From contig JADGCH010000006.1 in the NCBI GenBank assembly GCA_015229115.1, forward strand, positions 29,460-93,459: DNA of 64,000 nucleotides. Reading direction: 5' to 3'. How positions within the stretch are numbered: the stretch's first letter is position 1; every line of letters starts with the position of its first letter. Below, in pieces: positions 54,370-63,941 of this stretch. Under the pieces are notes generated by a model, which had not been told where the DNA came from, searched no databases, and worked only from the letters and a program-made list of their open reading frames with translations. The translations under genes were made by a program, and so were the position numbers. The stretch comes from Magnetococcales bacterium. Lineage in GTDB: Bacteria > Pseudomonadota > Magnetococcia > Magnetococcales > JADGCH01.

Positions 54370-55300
54370 GACCCTCCCCACGCGCCATGGACAGGACATG
54401 CGGAATCAGGTCGGCGATGGCCTGCAAGCTATGGGTGACTCCCCTGGTTGATCCTGGCAAATTAACCACCAGTGTTCGGTGACGCAGCGCAACGATGCCT
54501 CGCGTCAGCACGGCGCTGCGTACCTGAGCCAGCCCTTGCTGACGGATTAATTCTGCCAAGCCCGGCATTTCCCGATCACACACATCGCGCGTAGCCTCAG
54601 GTGTGACATCACGTGGCCCAGGACCCGTGCCACCGTTGGTCAGGATCAGGTCGAGATGGAGTTGATCGGCCAGTTCAACAAGGGTCTGACCAATTATGGT
54701 ACGGTCATCAGGCAATAGACGACGACAAACCACCGTAGCCGCGTTCGCTTCGACCATCTGAACCAGTGCCTCTCCGCTATGATCGTTATCCAGGGTACGG
54801 CTATCGGACAAGGTTACAACGCCAACCCGCAAATGGGCCCATCCGGAGTGCCCCGTCACGGTAACCGCCGCATGGCAGCCTGGACAATGATCGACCCAAT
54901 GCTCACCGCTGGCAGACAACTCTTTCTTCCATAGCGTGACACGGGACTTAAGCTGATCGATGGTATAACGACAGGCATCAAAAGCAGCAGCACGATGAGC
55001 CGCTGCAACCAGTACCAGTACAATCTGTTCACCGGCTTCCAGTCGACCAATACGATGAATCACCGTCATGGCTTCAAGATCAAACCGGTTATGTGCTTCT
55101 GTAACGATCTGCTGCAATTCAGCCTCGGTCATACCAGGATAATGCTCCAGCTCGATGGCCGTTACCCGTTCATCACCGGTTATCTCACGCACCGTACCCA
55201 CAAACGAAACGATGCCACCAATGGTCTGATACGGCTGACATAACCGATGCATCTCCTGTTCAAGGGAAAAATCCTGCTGTTGGACGCGAATGGTAGCCAT
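54350..55300 (-). CDS. moaE: MoaE-MoaB/MogA fusion for molybdenum cofactor synthesis
   Basis: A 316-residue two-domain protein. Residues 1-145 are MoaE, the large subunit of molybdopterin synthase, with GGIVSFVGTVRE, LEHYPGMTEAEL, AAHRAAAFDAC and LKSRVTLWKKE; Lys118 and Lys125 match the two active-site Lys of Escherichia coli MoaE. A linker with CPGC leads to residues about 160-316, a MoaB/MogA domain (VGVVTLSDSRT, LTNGGTGPGPRDVTPEA) that adenylylates molybdopterin. These are normally separate genes. I use the ATG at 55300; a TTG at 55309 overlapping the moaD stop is possible. MoaD, its partner, is encoded just upstream. Confidence 0.9.
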   Translation of the reverse strand: MATIRVQQQDFSLEQEMHRLCQPYQTIGGIVSFVGTVREITGDERVTAIELEHYPGMTEAELQQIVTEAHNRFDLEAMTVIHRIGRLEAGEQIVLVLVAAAHRAAAFDACRYTIDQLKSRVTLWKKELSASGEHWVDHCPGCHAAVTVTGHSGWAHLRVGVVTLSDSRTLDNDHSGEALVQMVEANAATVVCRRLLPDDRTIIGQTLVELADQLHLDLILTNGGTGPGPRDVTPEATRDVCDREMPGLAELIRQQGLAQVRSAVLTRGIVALRHRTLVVNLPGSTRGVTHSLQAIADLIPHVLSMARGEGHENKIG

Positions 55301-55305
55301 GCGTT

Positions 55306-55557
55306 TCAACCACCACTGACTGGAGGAAACAGGGCAATCTCATCGCCATCGCATACCGCATCATCCGGCTTGGCATGTCGTTGGTTGACCGCTACCTGCA
55401 GCGACCGATCCTGTAACACCGTTGTAAACGGTTCACCGCGGGCCTGCAGCAAAACTAACACCTGGGCAACACGAGTTACATCTGGCGGCAAAGTCAACTG
55501 TAACGACCCTTGTCCGAGCTGCTCACGAATGCGGGCAAAAAAGAGAAAATGTGCCAT
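55306..55557 (-). CDS. moaD: Molybdopterin synthase small subunit MoaD
   Basis: An 83-residue ubiquitin-fold protein with the opening FLFFARIREQLGQ, VAVNQRHAKPDDAVCDGDEIALFPPVSGG and the required C-terminal Gly-Gly, which is activated as thiocarboxylate to give sulfur to precursor Z. It is 3 nt after mobA and just before the moaE-moaB fusion, an obvious functional unit. Confidence 0.95.
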   Translation of the reverse strand: MAHFLFFARIREQLGQGSLQLTLPPDVTRVAQVLVLLQARGEPFTTVLQDRSLQVAVNQRHAKPDDAVCDGDEIALFPPVSGG

Positions 55558-55560
55558 GAC

Positions 55561-56175
55561 CTACAACCCAAATAATGGTGCGACCTGAACCATATCTTCC
55601 ATGGTATTGAGATTGACAAAGGGATCATGCTGATCCTTTTCGTGGTAAAAATCAACCACTCGATGCGAAATAGAGGTCAAACACCGACCCAGCGCCAGAT
55701 GGTGCTGATCCAGCTCCTGACTGACCCACGAGCGCAGTGCTGTTGGCCATAAGGCCACTGTTGGATGAAGATGGCCCTGCCAGGCTGCTATCACCGGCAG
55801 ACCAGTCCGCTGCGCTGACGGATAGAGCCGACAGGCCAGATCAACGGGCAGCAACGGCATATCGACCGCTACCGTCAACAACCACGCAGCTCCAGTAGCC
55901 ATCATACCAGCCTCAATGCCGGCCAGAGGGCCCAGATGGCCGGCGCGTCGGTCGGTTACGATCGACCAACCCTCAGACCAGGGCTGTAGCTGCGCCTGGT
56001 TGTCATGGCCACTGATCCAGATCCTGCTAACCTGGGGGACCAACCGTGCGATGACATGAGCCAGAAACGGCCTATTGGCCAACGTTATCAAGGCCTTGTC
56101 AACACCACCCATACGCCGGCCACGCCCGCCAGCCAGTATCAGGCCATCGATGACTTGGTTGGTATCGGAGTTCAT
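55561..56175 (-). CDS. mobA: Molybdenum cofactor guanylyltransferase MobA
   Basis: A 204-residue nucleotidyltransferase. The GTP-binding opening is LILAGGRGRRMGGVDKAL, then GPLAGIEAGM and VAVDMPLLP, the metal-binding Asp. It links GMP to molybdopterin, making the bis-MGD form used by DMSO-reductase-type enzymes. The C-terminal DPFVNLNTMEDM is typical. It overlaps no gene but begins 5 nt after the end of the SNF2 gene. Confidence 0.95.
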   Translation of the reverse strand: MNSDTNQVIDGLILAGGRGRRMGGVDKALITLANRPFLAHVIARLVPQVSRIWISGHDNQAQLQPWSEGWSIVTDRRAGHLGPLAGIEAGMMATGAAWLLTVAVDMPLLPVDLACRLYPSAQRTGLPVIAAWQGHLHPTVALWPTALRSWVSQELDQHHLALGRCLTSISHRVVDFYHEKDQHDPFVNLNTMEDMVQVAPLFGL

Positions 56176-56180
56176 GATGA

Positions 56181-59100
56181 CTACCCTGTCTGGCGCATCA
56201 ACTCCAACAGATCATCTACCGAAACGCGGCCACTGACATCATGACCCTCCAACAGACTGTCAGCCAGATCACGTTTGTGATGATGCAGGGCAACAATTTT
56301 CTCCTCAATGGTTTGCTGGGTGATTAACCGGTAAATGGTTACCGGCCTCTGTTGACCAATGCGGTGGGCGCGGTCGGAAGCCTGATCCTCAACGGCTGGA
56401 TTCCACCATGGATCCATGTGAATGACATAATCGGCCGCTGTCAAATTAAGACCAGTACCCCCCGCCTTAAGGCTGATTAGGAACAGATCCCCTTCCCCAG
56501 CCTGGAAAGCGGCCACCCGCTCCTTGCGCTCCTTGACTGGTGTGCTGCCATCCAGATATTGATAGGAGATCGATTGTCGATCAAGATAGTCGCGGATAAT
56601 GGCCAGATGATCGACAAACTGGCTAAAAACCAGCGCCTTATGATGGTTGCTTAATAATTCGGCCACAACATCACTAAACAATTCCAGTTTGGCACTACCT
56701 ATGGCACTGTCCGGTACCACCAGCCGACTGTTGCAGCAGAAACGTCGCAGTTTCATAATTTCGGCCAGTATTTTCAACCGGTGCGTCTCTGCCGGCCCCT
56801 GCAATGATTCCAGTTGACGCAGCGCATTCTGGCGTAGCACCTCGTACATGGCCATCTCCTCATCACTGAGGGTCACCTCCAGTACAATCTCAGTACGAGG
56901 AGGCAATTCACTCAAAACATGGCTTTTCAATCGCCGTAGAATAAAGGGTTGAATCAATTTCTTCAGACGTTGTGCTGCTGCCTTGTTCTGATATTTTTCG
57001 ATGGGCGTTGCATATTCGCTGTTAAACTTTTCCTGCGATCCCAGCAGACCCGGATTGATAAAACGGAACAGGTTCCACAACTCTGACAATCGGTTCTCAA
57101 TCGGCGTACCGGTGGTCAGCATTTTGAAACCACCCTGCAGATCCATAGCGGCCTGTGACCGTTTGGTGTTGCTGTTCTTGATGGCCTGGGCCTCATCCAG
57201 AATGATGGTCTGCCAGGAAACTGCCGCCAATCGCTCACTTTCCTGCTGCAACAGACCGTAGCTACAGACGACCAAGTCAAACGGCTGCAGTTGGTCGAGC
57301 TGTTCCTGCCGTCTCGGACCACCAAACTGCACCGTATTGAGCGTCGGAGCAAAACGGTGCGCCTCCTCAATCCAGTTGTTTAGTACCGACAAGGGTGCAA
57401 CCACCAAGGTGGGACCATCATGAGCACGTGTCAGAACCAGCGCCAAGGCCTGTATAGTCTTGCCAAGCCCCATGTCATCGGCCAAGCAGGCACCAACACC
57501 CCAAGCTGCCAGACGGGACAGCCATTTGAATCCCTGCAGCTGATAGTCACGCAGCTCGGCCTGCAGAGTTGAGGGCAGCTGCGGCTCCAGTGTCGTCGCC
57601 TGCCTGATCTTTTTGAGATGCTGTTGCCACTGACGATCGACTTTGCTATCGCCAACTTGCTCGACCAAGTCGTTGACCGCCTGTGCCGCCAGCGGATGCA
57701 ACCGACGATGGTTGCCATGCCGCTCACTGAAGGCGCGTAGTTCCATCAGACGTTTGTACAGATCCTGGGTCAACGCCAGGAACTGACCCTCTGCCAAGGG
57801 GACAAAGCGGCCTTTCATGGTTCCCATCTGTTCCAGCAGCTGTCCCATGGTCAATATCAAACCGTCATCGACTTTTACCTGACCATCAACCTCAAACCAA
57901 TCGCGACTGCCACGGATGGACAGCTGTACACCATCAAAAGAAACCGGTTGGGTGACCTTCAATTTCTCCCCTTCCGGCCAATAGAGATGGATACGCTCTC
58001 CTAAGGCCTGCAGCAGTAGCAACAACTCCAGACATTCTTCCGGATCCTCAATCATCCATTCAAATTTTTTTTCGGATGGATCCTCTTCCATGCCCAACAT
58101 GGAACATTGTGATACGATCTCCTCGGCACGACTCAGTTCGGTACGTAACGAACGGGTGGTCTGCATCTTGCGGCCATTGATCTCAGTAAAAAGGGTCTTA
58201 CCACCTTGTCCAGGGGTAAAACTGGGTCCACCAGAGCTAAAAGGCTGGACCAGCATGCGCATGCGCAGTCCCGGTCCAGCTGGCATCAGATAGACCCACG
58301 GCGTTGCATCGGCCTCGACGACCTCAGCTTGTTCCAGTTGATCACTACCACCAATAGCTGAATGAATGGTCATCTTTGACGCCAGGGATACCACCGCCTG
58401 TAACGCTTGTTCTTTGGCTGTAACGGGAATCCTTAACCCCTTGGAACCGATGATCTGGGCTACCTGTTGATGGACTTTGTTGATCGCCACCACACGGATA
58501 CGGGTCGGTGATTCCTGGATCACACGTACAACAGCTTCCGGCTCGATCGCTTCAGCGAACTGGATCGTGATCTGGTTGCGCTGCTCCTGAACTACCAAGG
58601 CCGGTTCACTGCGCACAATCTCTACCGGTATCGTTGGAGTTTCTTCAAGAAAGACGTAAGGATGCCCAACCAGCACCAGCATGGCATGACGCCAGTCGAT
58701 GGCATAGCTGACCGCACCGTAATAATTCTCCTTGTATTTCTTGATGGTCTGACAAACCTGGATATCCTGGGCTGTAGCGCTTTCAACTTCATCAGCCGAC
58801 TGAAACAGACGCGACAAGGCTACCGTCCGCCCCTTGCTCCAACCACCACTCTTGTTGGGTAGCTGCTCCTTGGGGTTGATCGATACCGATCCATCCGGAT
58901 TGAGATGGATGAACCAGACCATACGTCCACTACCGCTCTTCTGCCCTGCTGCTGCCCTCTGATTGCGACCGAGATCCAGTAAAGTAGCCAGCGACCATTC
59001 CCACGATTCCTTGGGGGCAAACATGGCATCCAGTGTCACCATACCAGTCAGCTGTTGCAGATCAATGGCACGCTGTGCCATGGCCGTGTCGGCTGGATCA

Positions 59101-60362
59101 AGACGGGCTAGCAAAAAGGCACTTTGCATGGCCAGCCAACGATGACCACGATCAAACGCCTTGTGGTGCAATTGGCGCAGCGTATCAATGCGTTCACACG
59201 CCCCAGAAGCATCGATCCAGGAATGCACCAGGATCTGGAAGAAGCAGGTCCAATCGTCGTGACAAGGTGTTTTGTCAGGAGCCGCCCCAGGCCCCTTGTC
59301 ACCGTAGCGGATCCGCACCAGTAACGGTTTTAGGGCCTGATAAAATCCCTGGCATACCACTGGACGCGAGGCGGTCGTATCGATGAAAGTTAATAACCGT
59401 TCACCTTGGAGAGTATCGATACCGGCCTGTAACTGGGATAGGGTAAACCAGACTGATCCCAGATCAGAAAAAGTGAGATAACGCTGTCCACTCTCCCGAC
59501 GCTGTCTTTTTAGCTCCTGTTCAAACAGGGCTAGGGCCTGGCTGTTATCACCCTGGAGAAAGAGGCTCCATGCGCCCAGATACTCTTTGAGGACAATACC
59601 ATGCGGATGTTGCAGAACCTCATGCGCTGGTACCGCTCCATCGCATAGCAAACGGACCATATAGAGGTAGTAGCGCCAGTAATGACCCAGTTGATCCGTG
59701 TGATTGTCACAATTGTGCTGCAACAGCGCCATCAACTCATCCATGGGTTCCAGATGCAGCAGGAAATGGTAGATCATCCAGTTCATAGCCGTCAGTTGCA
59801 TCTCGTTGGACCATTGACGCATCCAGACCCAGTCAATATCCCCAGCCTTCATCAAGGCGACAAAGGGCGGACTGCGTTCGTAGGCTTGATAACAATACTT
59901 GACGGCTTCTCTTTCGATAGCACCGATCCTGTCAAGATCGTTAGTATGGATAGCTAAGTAAATATCCCGCACCAACCTCTCATAAGTGGTGCTCTGCTGC
60001 CTGCTGTAGTAGTCGATAGCAGGCATGACCAGAGTGACAGACTTGGCCATCGGGACTAACCACTCATCAGCGATAGCCTTTTCGATCCATGCTCGACGGG
60101 CTGCTGTCGGACAGTGCCAGAGACGGGATTTCGGTATCCGGTCCTGCTCCACCACCATGACATGGCCCTGTTGTTTGAGCCGTTCCAGCACCGGATGCAG
60201 CGACATCGGACGTGTCATACTCTGACCCCTGCTCTTCCTGACAATGAAAGCGCGGTTCAGACAGTCGCTCAGCTGCGTATCACTCATGGCTATATAGCCA
60301 ACAGCCAACATCTGCATGACCAGTTGCTGCATGGGATCAGTAATGGTTGCAATATCGGCCAT
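56181..60362 (-). CDS. Very large SNF2-family helicase/ATPase
   Basis: A 1393-residue protein. The C-terminal 450 residues are a SNF2 motor: Walker A ADDMGLGKTIQAL (about 958-970), DEAQ box IILDEAQAIKN (about 1053-1063), LTTGTPIENRLSELW, then helicase domain 2 with KALVFSQFVDHLAIIRDYL, LISLKAGGTGLNLT and QASDRAHRIGQQRPV. The first 900 residues are helical and mixed, with no recognised domain beyond a winged-helix-like start. This resembles bacterial SNF2 proteins with HepA/RapA-type motors, which remodel protein-DNA or RNA polymerase complexes. The ATG at 60362 is preferred; a GTG directly precedes it. It is followed by mobA. Confidence 0.88.
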   Translation of the reverse strand: MADIATITDPMQQLVMQMLAVGYIAMSDTQLSDCLNRAFIVRKSRGQSMTRPMSLHPVLERLKQQGHVMVVEQDRIPKSRLWHCPTAARRAWIEKAIADEWLVPMAKSVTLVMPAIDYYSRQQSTTYERLVRDIYLAIHTNDLDRIGAIEREAVKYCYQAYERSPPFVALMKAGDIDWVWMRQWSNEMQLTAMNWMIYHFLLHLEPMDELMALLQHNCDNHTDQLGHYWRYYLYMVRLLCDGAVPAHEVLQHPHGIVLKEYLGAWSLFLQGDNSQALALFEQELKRQRRESGQRYLTFSDLGSVWFTLSQLQAGIDTLQGERLLTFIDTTASRPVVCQGFYQALKPLLVRIRYGDKGPGAAPDKTPCHDDWTCFFQILVHSWIDASGACERIDTLRQLHHKAFDRGHRWLAMQSAFLLARLDPADTAMAQRAIDLQQLTGMVTLDAMFAPKESWEWSLATLLDLGRNQRAAAGQKSGSGRMVWFIHLNPDGSVSINPKEQLPNKSGGWSKGRTVALSRLFQSADEVESATAQDIQVCQTIKKYKENYYGAVSYAIDWRHAMLVLVGHPYVFLEETPTIPVEIVRSEPALVVQEQRNQITIQFAEAIEPEAVVRVIQESPTRIRVVAINKVHQQVAQIIGSKGLRIPVTAKEQALQAVVSLASKMTIHSAIGGSDQLEQAEVVEADATPWVYLMPAGPGLRMRMLVQPFSSGGPSFTPGQGGKTLFTEINGRKMQTTRSLRTELSRAEEIVSQCSMLGMEEDPSEKKFEWMIEDPEECLELLLLLQALGERIHLYWPEGEKLKVTQPVSFDGVQLSIRGSRDWFEVDGQVKVDDGLILTMGQLLEQMGTMKGRFVPLAEGQFLALTQDLYKRLMELRAFSERHGNHRRLHPLAAQAVNDLVEQVGDSKVDRQWQQHLKKIRQATTLEPQLPSTLQAELRDYQLQGFKWLSRLAAWGVGACLADDMGLGKTIQALALVLTRAHDGPTLVVAPLSVLNNWIEEAHRFAPTLNTVQFGGPRRQEQLDQLQPFDLVVCSYGLLQQESERLAAVSWQTIILDEAQAIKNSNTKRSQAAMDLQGGFKMLTTGTPIENRLSELWNLFRFINPGLLGSQEKFNSEYATPIEKYQNKAAAQRLKKLIQPFILRRLKSHVLSELPPRTEIVLEVTLSDEEMAMYEVLRQNALRQLESLQGPAETHRLKILAEIMKLRRFCCNSRLVVPDSAIGSAKLELFSDVVAELLSNHHKALVFSQFVDHLAIIRDYLDRQSISYQYLDGSTPVKERKERVAAFQAGEGDLFLISLKAGGTGLNLTAADYVIHMDPWWNPAVEDQASDRAHRIGQQRPVTIYRLITQQTIEEKIVALHHHKRDLADSLLEGHDVSGRVSVDDLLELMRQTG

Positions 60363-60378
60363 CACAATGCGATCCCCA

Positions 60379-61470
60379 TCAATCCAGCTGCTTGAGAGAT
60401 GCCTTGGTATAGGGAATCATCTCGGCCATCCGTCCCTGCCGTACTTTACGCGCCCAAGCGTAGTCAGCCAGCAAGGCCCGTCCAACAGCCACCAGATCAA
60501 ACTCGCCACGACTCAGCCGCTCCAGCAGAGGATCAATGCCGGTGGCATTCGCTCCTCCCCATGAAACATTGTCCAGACCGACACTGCCGACCGTAATCAC
60601 CGGGCAACCCGTAAGCTGTTTAACCCACCCGGCCAAATTCAGATCAGAGCCAGGAAATTCGGCTTCCCAATAGCGCCGACTGCTGGCGTGAAAGATATCC
60701 ACACCAGCCTCTTTCAACGGCCCAAGCAGTTGTGACAGCAGCTCCTGGGTCTCGGCCAGACGTGCACTATAATCCTGTGGCTTCCACTGTGAGAAACGGA
60801 AAATCAGCGGGAAATCCTTGCCAACAGCAGCACGAACGGCTGCCGTCACTTCGACAGCAAAACGCAACCGGTTAGCAAAACTACCCCCATAGTCATCGTC
60901 ACGCTGGTTGGTGCCCTGCCACAAAAACTGATCCACCAGATAGCCATGGGCACCATGTATTTCGACCCCATCAAAACCAATTTCCCTGGCGTGGCGGGCT
61001 GCATCGGCATAAGCAGCCACAATTCTGGCTATATCTCCCGCGCTCATGGCACGCACCAGCAGCTGATCGCCCGACCGCCTCTCCGAAGGACCGATTCCCG
61101 GCTGCTCCGGTCGCGGCTGGTCCCCCAGCCGGTGCGTCTCGCCCACATGCCAGATCTGCGGCATAATCTTGCTGCCGAAGGCATGAACGGCATCAATCAC
61201 CTTGCGCCATCCCTGCAGGGCCTCTGAGCTATGCAGGTGGGGACAGTTGGGATAACCGCCTGCGGCTGGATCATCAATCAAGACACCTTCAGTGATGATC
61301 AGGCCGACATCGTGAGCAGCACGTCTGGCATAATAGGCAGCCACCTGATCTGTCGGTATACCATCGGGGCATTGACTCCTGGTCATCGGCGCCATAACAA
61401 TCCGGTTGGGTAGATCCAACCCCCCCAGCCGTACCGGCTGGAACAAGTTATCACTGGCAGTCGCTATCAT
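60379..61470 (-). CDS. Old Yellow Enzyme-family NADH:flavin oxidoreductase
   Basis: A 363-residue FMN-dependent TIM-barrel enzyme. Typical blocks are NRIVMAPMTRSQ, LIITEGVLIDD, QIWHVGETH (FMN and substrate His region), DGVEIHGAHGYLVDQFLWQGTNQRDDDYGGSF in shorter adjacent pieces, and FDLVAVGRALLADYAW. It reduces activated C=C bonds or nitro compounds, like NemA or OYE; the natural substrate is not predictable. It is 16 nt before the SNF2 gene and its start overlaps the Sel1 gene by 4 nt. Confidence 0.93.
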   Translation of the reverse strand: MIATASDNLFQPVRLGGLDLPNRIVMAPMTRSQCPDGIPTDQVAAYYARRAAHDVGLIITEGVLIDDPAAGGYPNCPHLHSSEALQGWRKVIDAVHAFGSKIMPQIWHVGETHRLGDQPRPEQPGIGPSERRSGDQLLVRAMSAGDIARIVAAYADAARHAREIGFDGVEIHGAHGYLVDQFLWQGTNQRDDDYGGSFANRLRFAVEVTAAVRAAVGKDFPLIFRFSQWKPQDYSARLAETQELLSQLLGPLKEAGVDIFHASSRRYWEAEFPGSDLNLAGWVKQLTGCPVITVGSVGLDNVSWGGANATGIDPLLERLSRGEFDLVAVGRALLADYAWARKVRQGRMAEMIPYTKASLKQLD

Positions 61471-61940
61471 GGTTTTTTCTCCTCTGCAACAGGGAGCACC
61501 TTACGGGTTGGGCGCCATTCCTGAGCCAGTTTTTGTCCCTGAGCAATCTGGTCAGGTGTCATACCCATGGCGATACGGTCGCGTGCAACAAGGGCATCCG
61601 GATCGCCCTGTGCCACTGCCAAGGTAAACCACATATAGGCTTCGATCACGTCCGGTTGCGGCACACCTCGACCATTGGCATAGCGGACACCAAGATTGTA
61701 CTGGGCTGCGGCATGGCCTTGCAAGGCGGCAAGGCGGAACCACTTGACGGCCATGGTATAATCCTTGGGAATGCTCTGTCCTTGCACAAAATGACCATGG
61801 TAGTACATCTCACCCAGATCGAATTGGGATAAGGCATCACCTTGATCGGCCCTGCGCAGGATGTCTTCAAATTTATCAGCCCATACGGTTGTCGCCGATA
61901 AAAGCACAACCAGTAGACTCGTGATCGTCAATTTTTTCAT
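61467..61940 (-). CDS. Exported small Sel1-repeat protein
   Basis: A 157-residue protein with a signal peptide (1-21, ending TTVWA) and about two and a half Sel1 repeats: FEDILRRADQGDALSQFDLGEMYYHG, then KWFRLAALQGHAAAQYNLGVRYANGRGV and YMWFTLAVAQGDPDA. Sel1 proteins are scaffolds for protein contacts. The C-terminal MTPDQIAQGQKLAQEW motif is shared with the next protein (MTQDQIAQARKLV), so the two genes are related. Likely periplasmic. Confidence 0.88.
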   Translation of the reverse strand: MKKLTITSLLVVLLSATTVWADKFEDILRRADQGDALSQFDLGEMYYHGHFVQGQSIPKDYTMAVKWFRLAALQGHAAAQYNLGVRYANGRGVPQPDVIEAYMWFTLAVAQGDPDALVARDRIAMGMTPDQIAQGQKLAQEWRPTRKVLPVAEEKKP

Positions 61941-61946
61941 GGTATT

Positions 61947-63071
61947 CTATTTCCCTTCGTATACCAACTTCCGAGCTTGGGCTATCTGGTCCTGGGTCAT
62001 GGTTTGCGCCAGATCATCCAGCCAACCGACGGCCTCCCAGTCACCATGAAGAGCGGCCAGTTGCCACCAGCGATAGGCTTCAACATCGCTATGAGGCACC
62101 CCATGACCATAGCGGTAAAGAATCGCCAAGTTGTTTTGAGCCGGAGCATGGCCTTGGCTGGCTGCCCGATGCAACCACTTGGCCGCCTCAGAAGCATTGG
62201 CCGCTACCCCCTGACCGTAATAGTATAGCAGGCCAAGGTTGTTCTGGGCATTGGCATCACCCTGGTCAGCCGCCTGGCGGTATCCAATAGCCACCTCAGC
62301 AGACCGGTGGTCCATCTCAGCCTGCACCCAACGATATCCTCCAACAGCTCCCACCGTAACGGCAACCCCTAATAACGTCCATAGCACCCCGAAACGGCAC
62401 TTATGCCACCAAGTCGCTCCCCGCCGATCAACCGTGCCAAGATTGCGCGCGATCTGATCCAGATAAGGCTGCGCTGCAACATACCCCTGATCGGCCGCCT
62501 TGCGCAACCATTTGGCTGCCTCATGGTGATTTTGCAGTATAGCCTGACCCTGTGATGCACTGGGACCCTGGTAATACATCACCCCGAGAGTATATTGAGC
62601 CTTGGCATCTCCCTGTGCAGCAGTCTGATGCAGCCACTGAATCGCCTCAACGCTGTTTTGGGGTGTTGCCGGAAGCTGGTCATACAGTTGGCCCAGTATC
62701 AGCCGAGCATCGGCCTGCCCCTGCGATGCGGCCAGACGAAACCATTTTTCGGCCTCGCCGTAGTCCTGTGCTACACCATCCCCCCGGTCATACAAGCTGC
62801 CCAGCATGAACTGGGCATCGGCATTGTCCTGTTCGGCAGCAAGACGAAACCAATAGGCCGCTGCAGCAGAATCCTGTGGTACGCCGTAGCCCCCATAGTA
62901 CAGCCCACCCAGATTAAACCTGGCCATAGCGTGGCCCTGATCGGCGGCCTTGCGAAACCATCTGGCAGCTTCGCTGGAGTCCTGATCTACTCCATGACCG
63001 TGGAAAAAGGCAATACCCATCCTGTTTTGTACATCAGCATCGTCCTGATCGGCAAGCGGCTCGATCACCAT
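61947..63071 (-). CDS. Sel1-repeat protein with a central membrane helix
   Basis: A 374-residue protein. About five to six Sel1 units occupy residues 10-205 (for example ARWFRKAADQGHAMARFNLG and YWFRLAAEQDNADAQFMLG), then a membrane helix at about 227-249, then two to three more units (residues 260-345) and the shared MTQDQIAQ tail. The helix would put the two repeat arrays on opposite sides of the inner membrane. The ATG at 63071 has AGAGGA upstream; a TTG at 63089 is further. It is the first gene of the long minus-strand run to 53311, so a promoter should lie before it, in the 97-nt divergent gap to 63169. Confidence 0.88.
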   Translation of the reverse strand: MVIEPLADQDDADVQNRMGIAFFHGHGVDQDSSEAARWFRKAADQGHAMARFNLGGLYYGGYGVPQDSAAAAYWFRLAAEQDNADAQFMLGSLYDRGDGVAQDYGEAEKWFRLAASQGQADARLILGQLYDQLPATPQNSVEAIQWLHQTAAQGDAKAQYTLGVMYYQGPSASQGQAILQNHHEAAKWLRKAADQGYVAAQPYLDQIARNLGTVDRRGATWWHKCRFGVLWTLLGVAVTVGAVGGYRWVQAEMDHRSAEVAIGYRQAADQGDANAQNNLGLLYYYGQGVAANASEAAKWLHRAASQGHAPAQNNLAILYRYGHGVPHSDVEAYRWWQLAALHGDWEAVGWLDDLAQTMTQDQIAQARKLVYEGK

Positions 63072-63168
63072 AATTTTTTCCTCTTCCAAACATTGGACAT
63101 GGAAAACATCCTGATGAATCTATACACTACTTCGTCATTGGCCTCCAGCTTTGTTGTCCATCTGAAAC

Positions 63169-63918
63169 ATGATTCATGCCGAATACTCCCAGTATCTGAT
63201 GGTTGTCCTGATGTTTTTTGGTGCAGCGCTCTATGCCTCCGTTGGCCATGCCGGAGCGTCCGCCTATCTGTCGATTATGGCACTGTTTGAGGTTCCTCCG
63301 GTCACGATGCGTGCCACGGCACTCAGTCTTAACATTGCCGTTGCCAGTCTGGCATCGGTTCGCTATCTTCGGGCGGGTTGCTTCCAACAACGACTGTTTT
63401 TATGGCTGGTCGCAGGGTCCGTCCCTTGTGCCTGGATCGGTGGTGCCCTGCAACTGCCGCACACCCTCTATCGACCTCTGCTTGGAGCTGTGCTGCTGTT
63501 TGCAGCGGTCAGGTTGCTCTGGCCGCATCATCCAGCTATCCAATCAAGCCACACTGCCGCTGTGCCATGGTATGCCATCCTGCCAATCGGTGCCCTCATT
63601 GGCCTGCTATCGGGGCTGACTGGAACGGGTGGAGGCATTTTTCTCAGTCCACTGGTGCTGCTGCTCGGCTGGAGCACCCCACGTGCCAGTTCCGGCCTGT
63701 CGGCCAGCTTTATTTTGGTTAATTCGATCAGTGGTCTGGCTGGCAATCTGACTCTGCTACAACGGTTGCCACCGGAAATTATGCTCTATCTGCCAGCCGT
63801 TCTGGCAGGTGGGCTGGTAGGTACTTGGCTAGGTCTCCATCGCCTGACAGGTGACTGGCTGCTGAAGGTTCTTGCCATGGTGTTGATCATCGCCGGCGGC
63901 AAGTTGCTATTACTCTGA
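63169..63918 (+). CDS. TauE/SafE-family (TSUP) permease
   Basis: A 249-residue membrane protein with about eight helices and the two TSUP half-repeats: ASVGHAGASAYLSIM near the start and GLLSGLTGTGGGIFLSPLVLLLGW in the second half. Members export sulfite or other sulfonates or small anions. The substrate is unknown. Unlike the HCLxMCG proteins at 1.1 and 47.4 kb, this is a true TauE-type protein. It is divergent from the Sel1 run. Confidence 0.88.
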   Translation: MIHAEYSQYLMVVLMFFGAALYASVGHAGASAYLSIMALFEVPPVTMRATALSLNIAVASLASVRYLRAGCFQQRLFLWLVAGSVPCAWIGGALQLPHTLYRPLLGAVLLFAAVRLLWPHHPAIQSSHTAAVPWYAILPIGALIGLLSGLTGTGGGIFLSPLVLLLGWSTPRASSGLSASFILVNSISGLAGNLTLLQRLPPEIMLYLPAVLAGGLVGTWLGLHRLTGDWLLKVLAMVLIIAGGKLLLL

Positions 63919-63941
63919 ACATGCGCATAGGAGTCGAGATC

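Noticed and set aside
62595..63290. Plus-strand frame of 231 codons opposite the Sel1 gene
   Set aside because: Antisense to a repeat protein whose Sel1 motifs are clear; no ribosome site or family match, and it runs into the permease gene in another frame.
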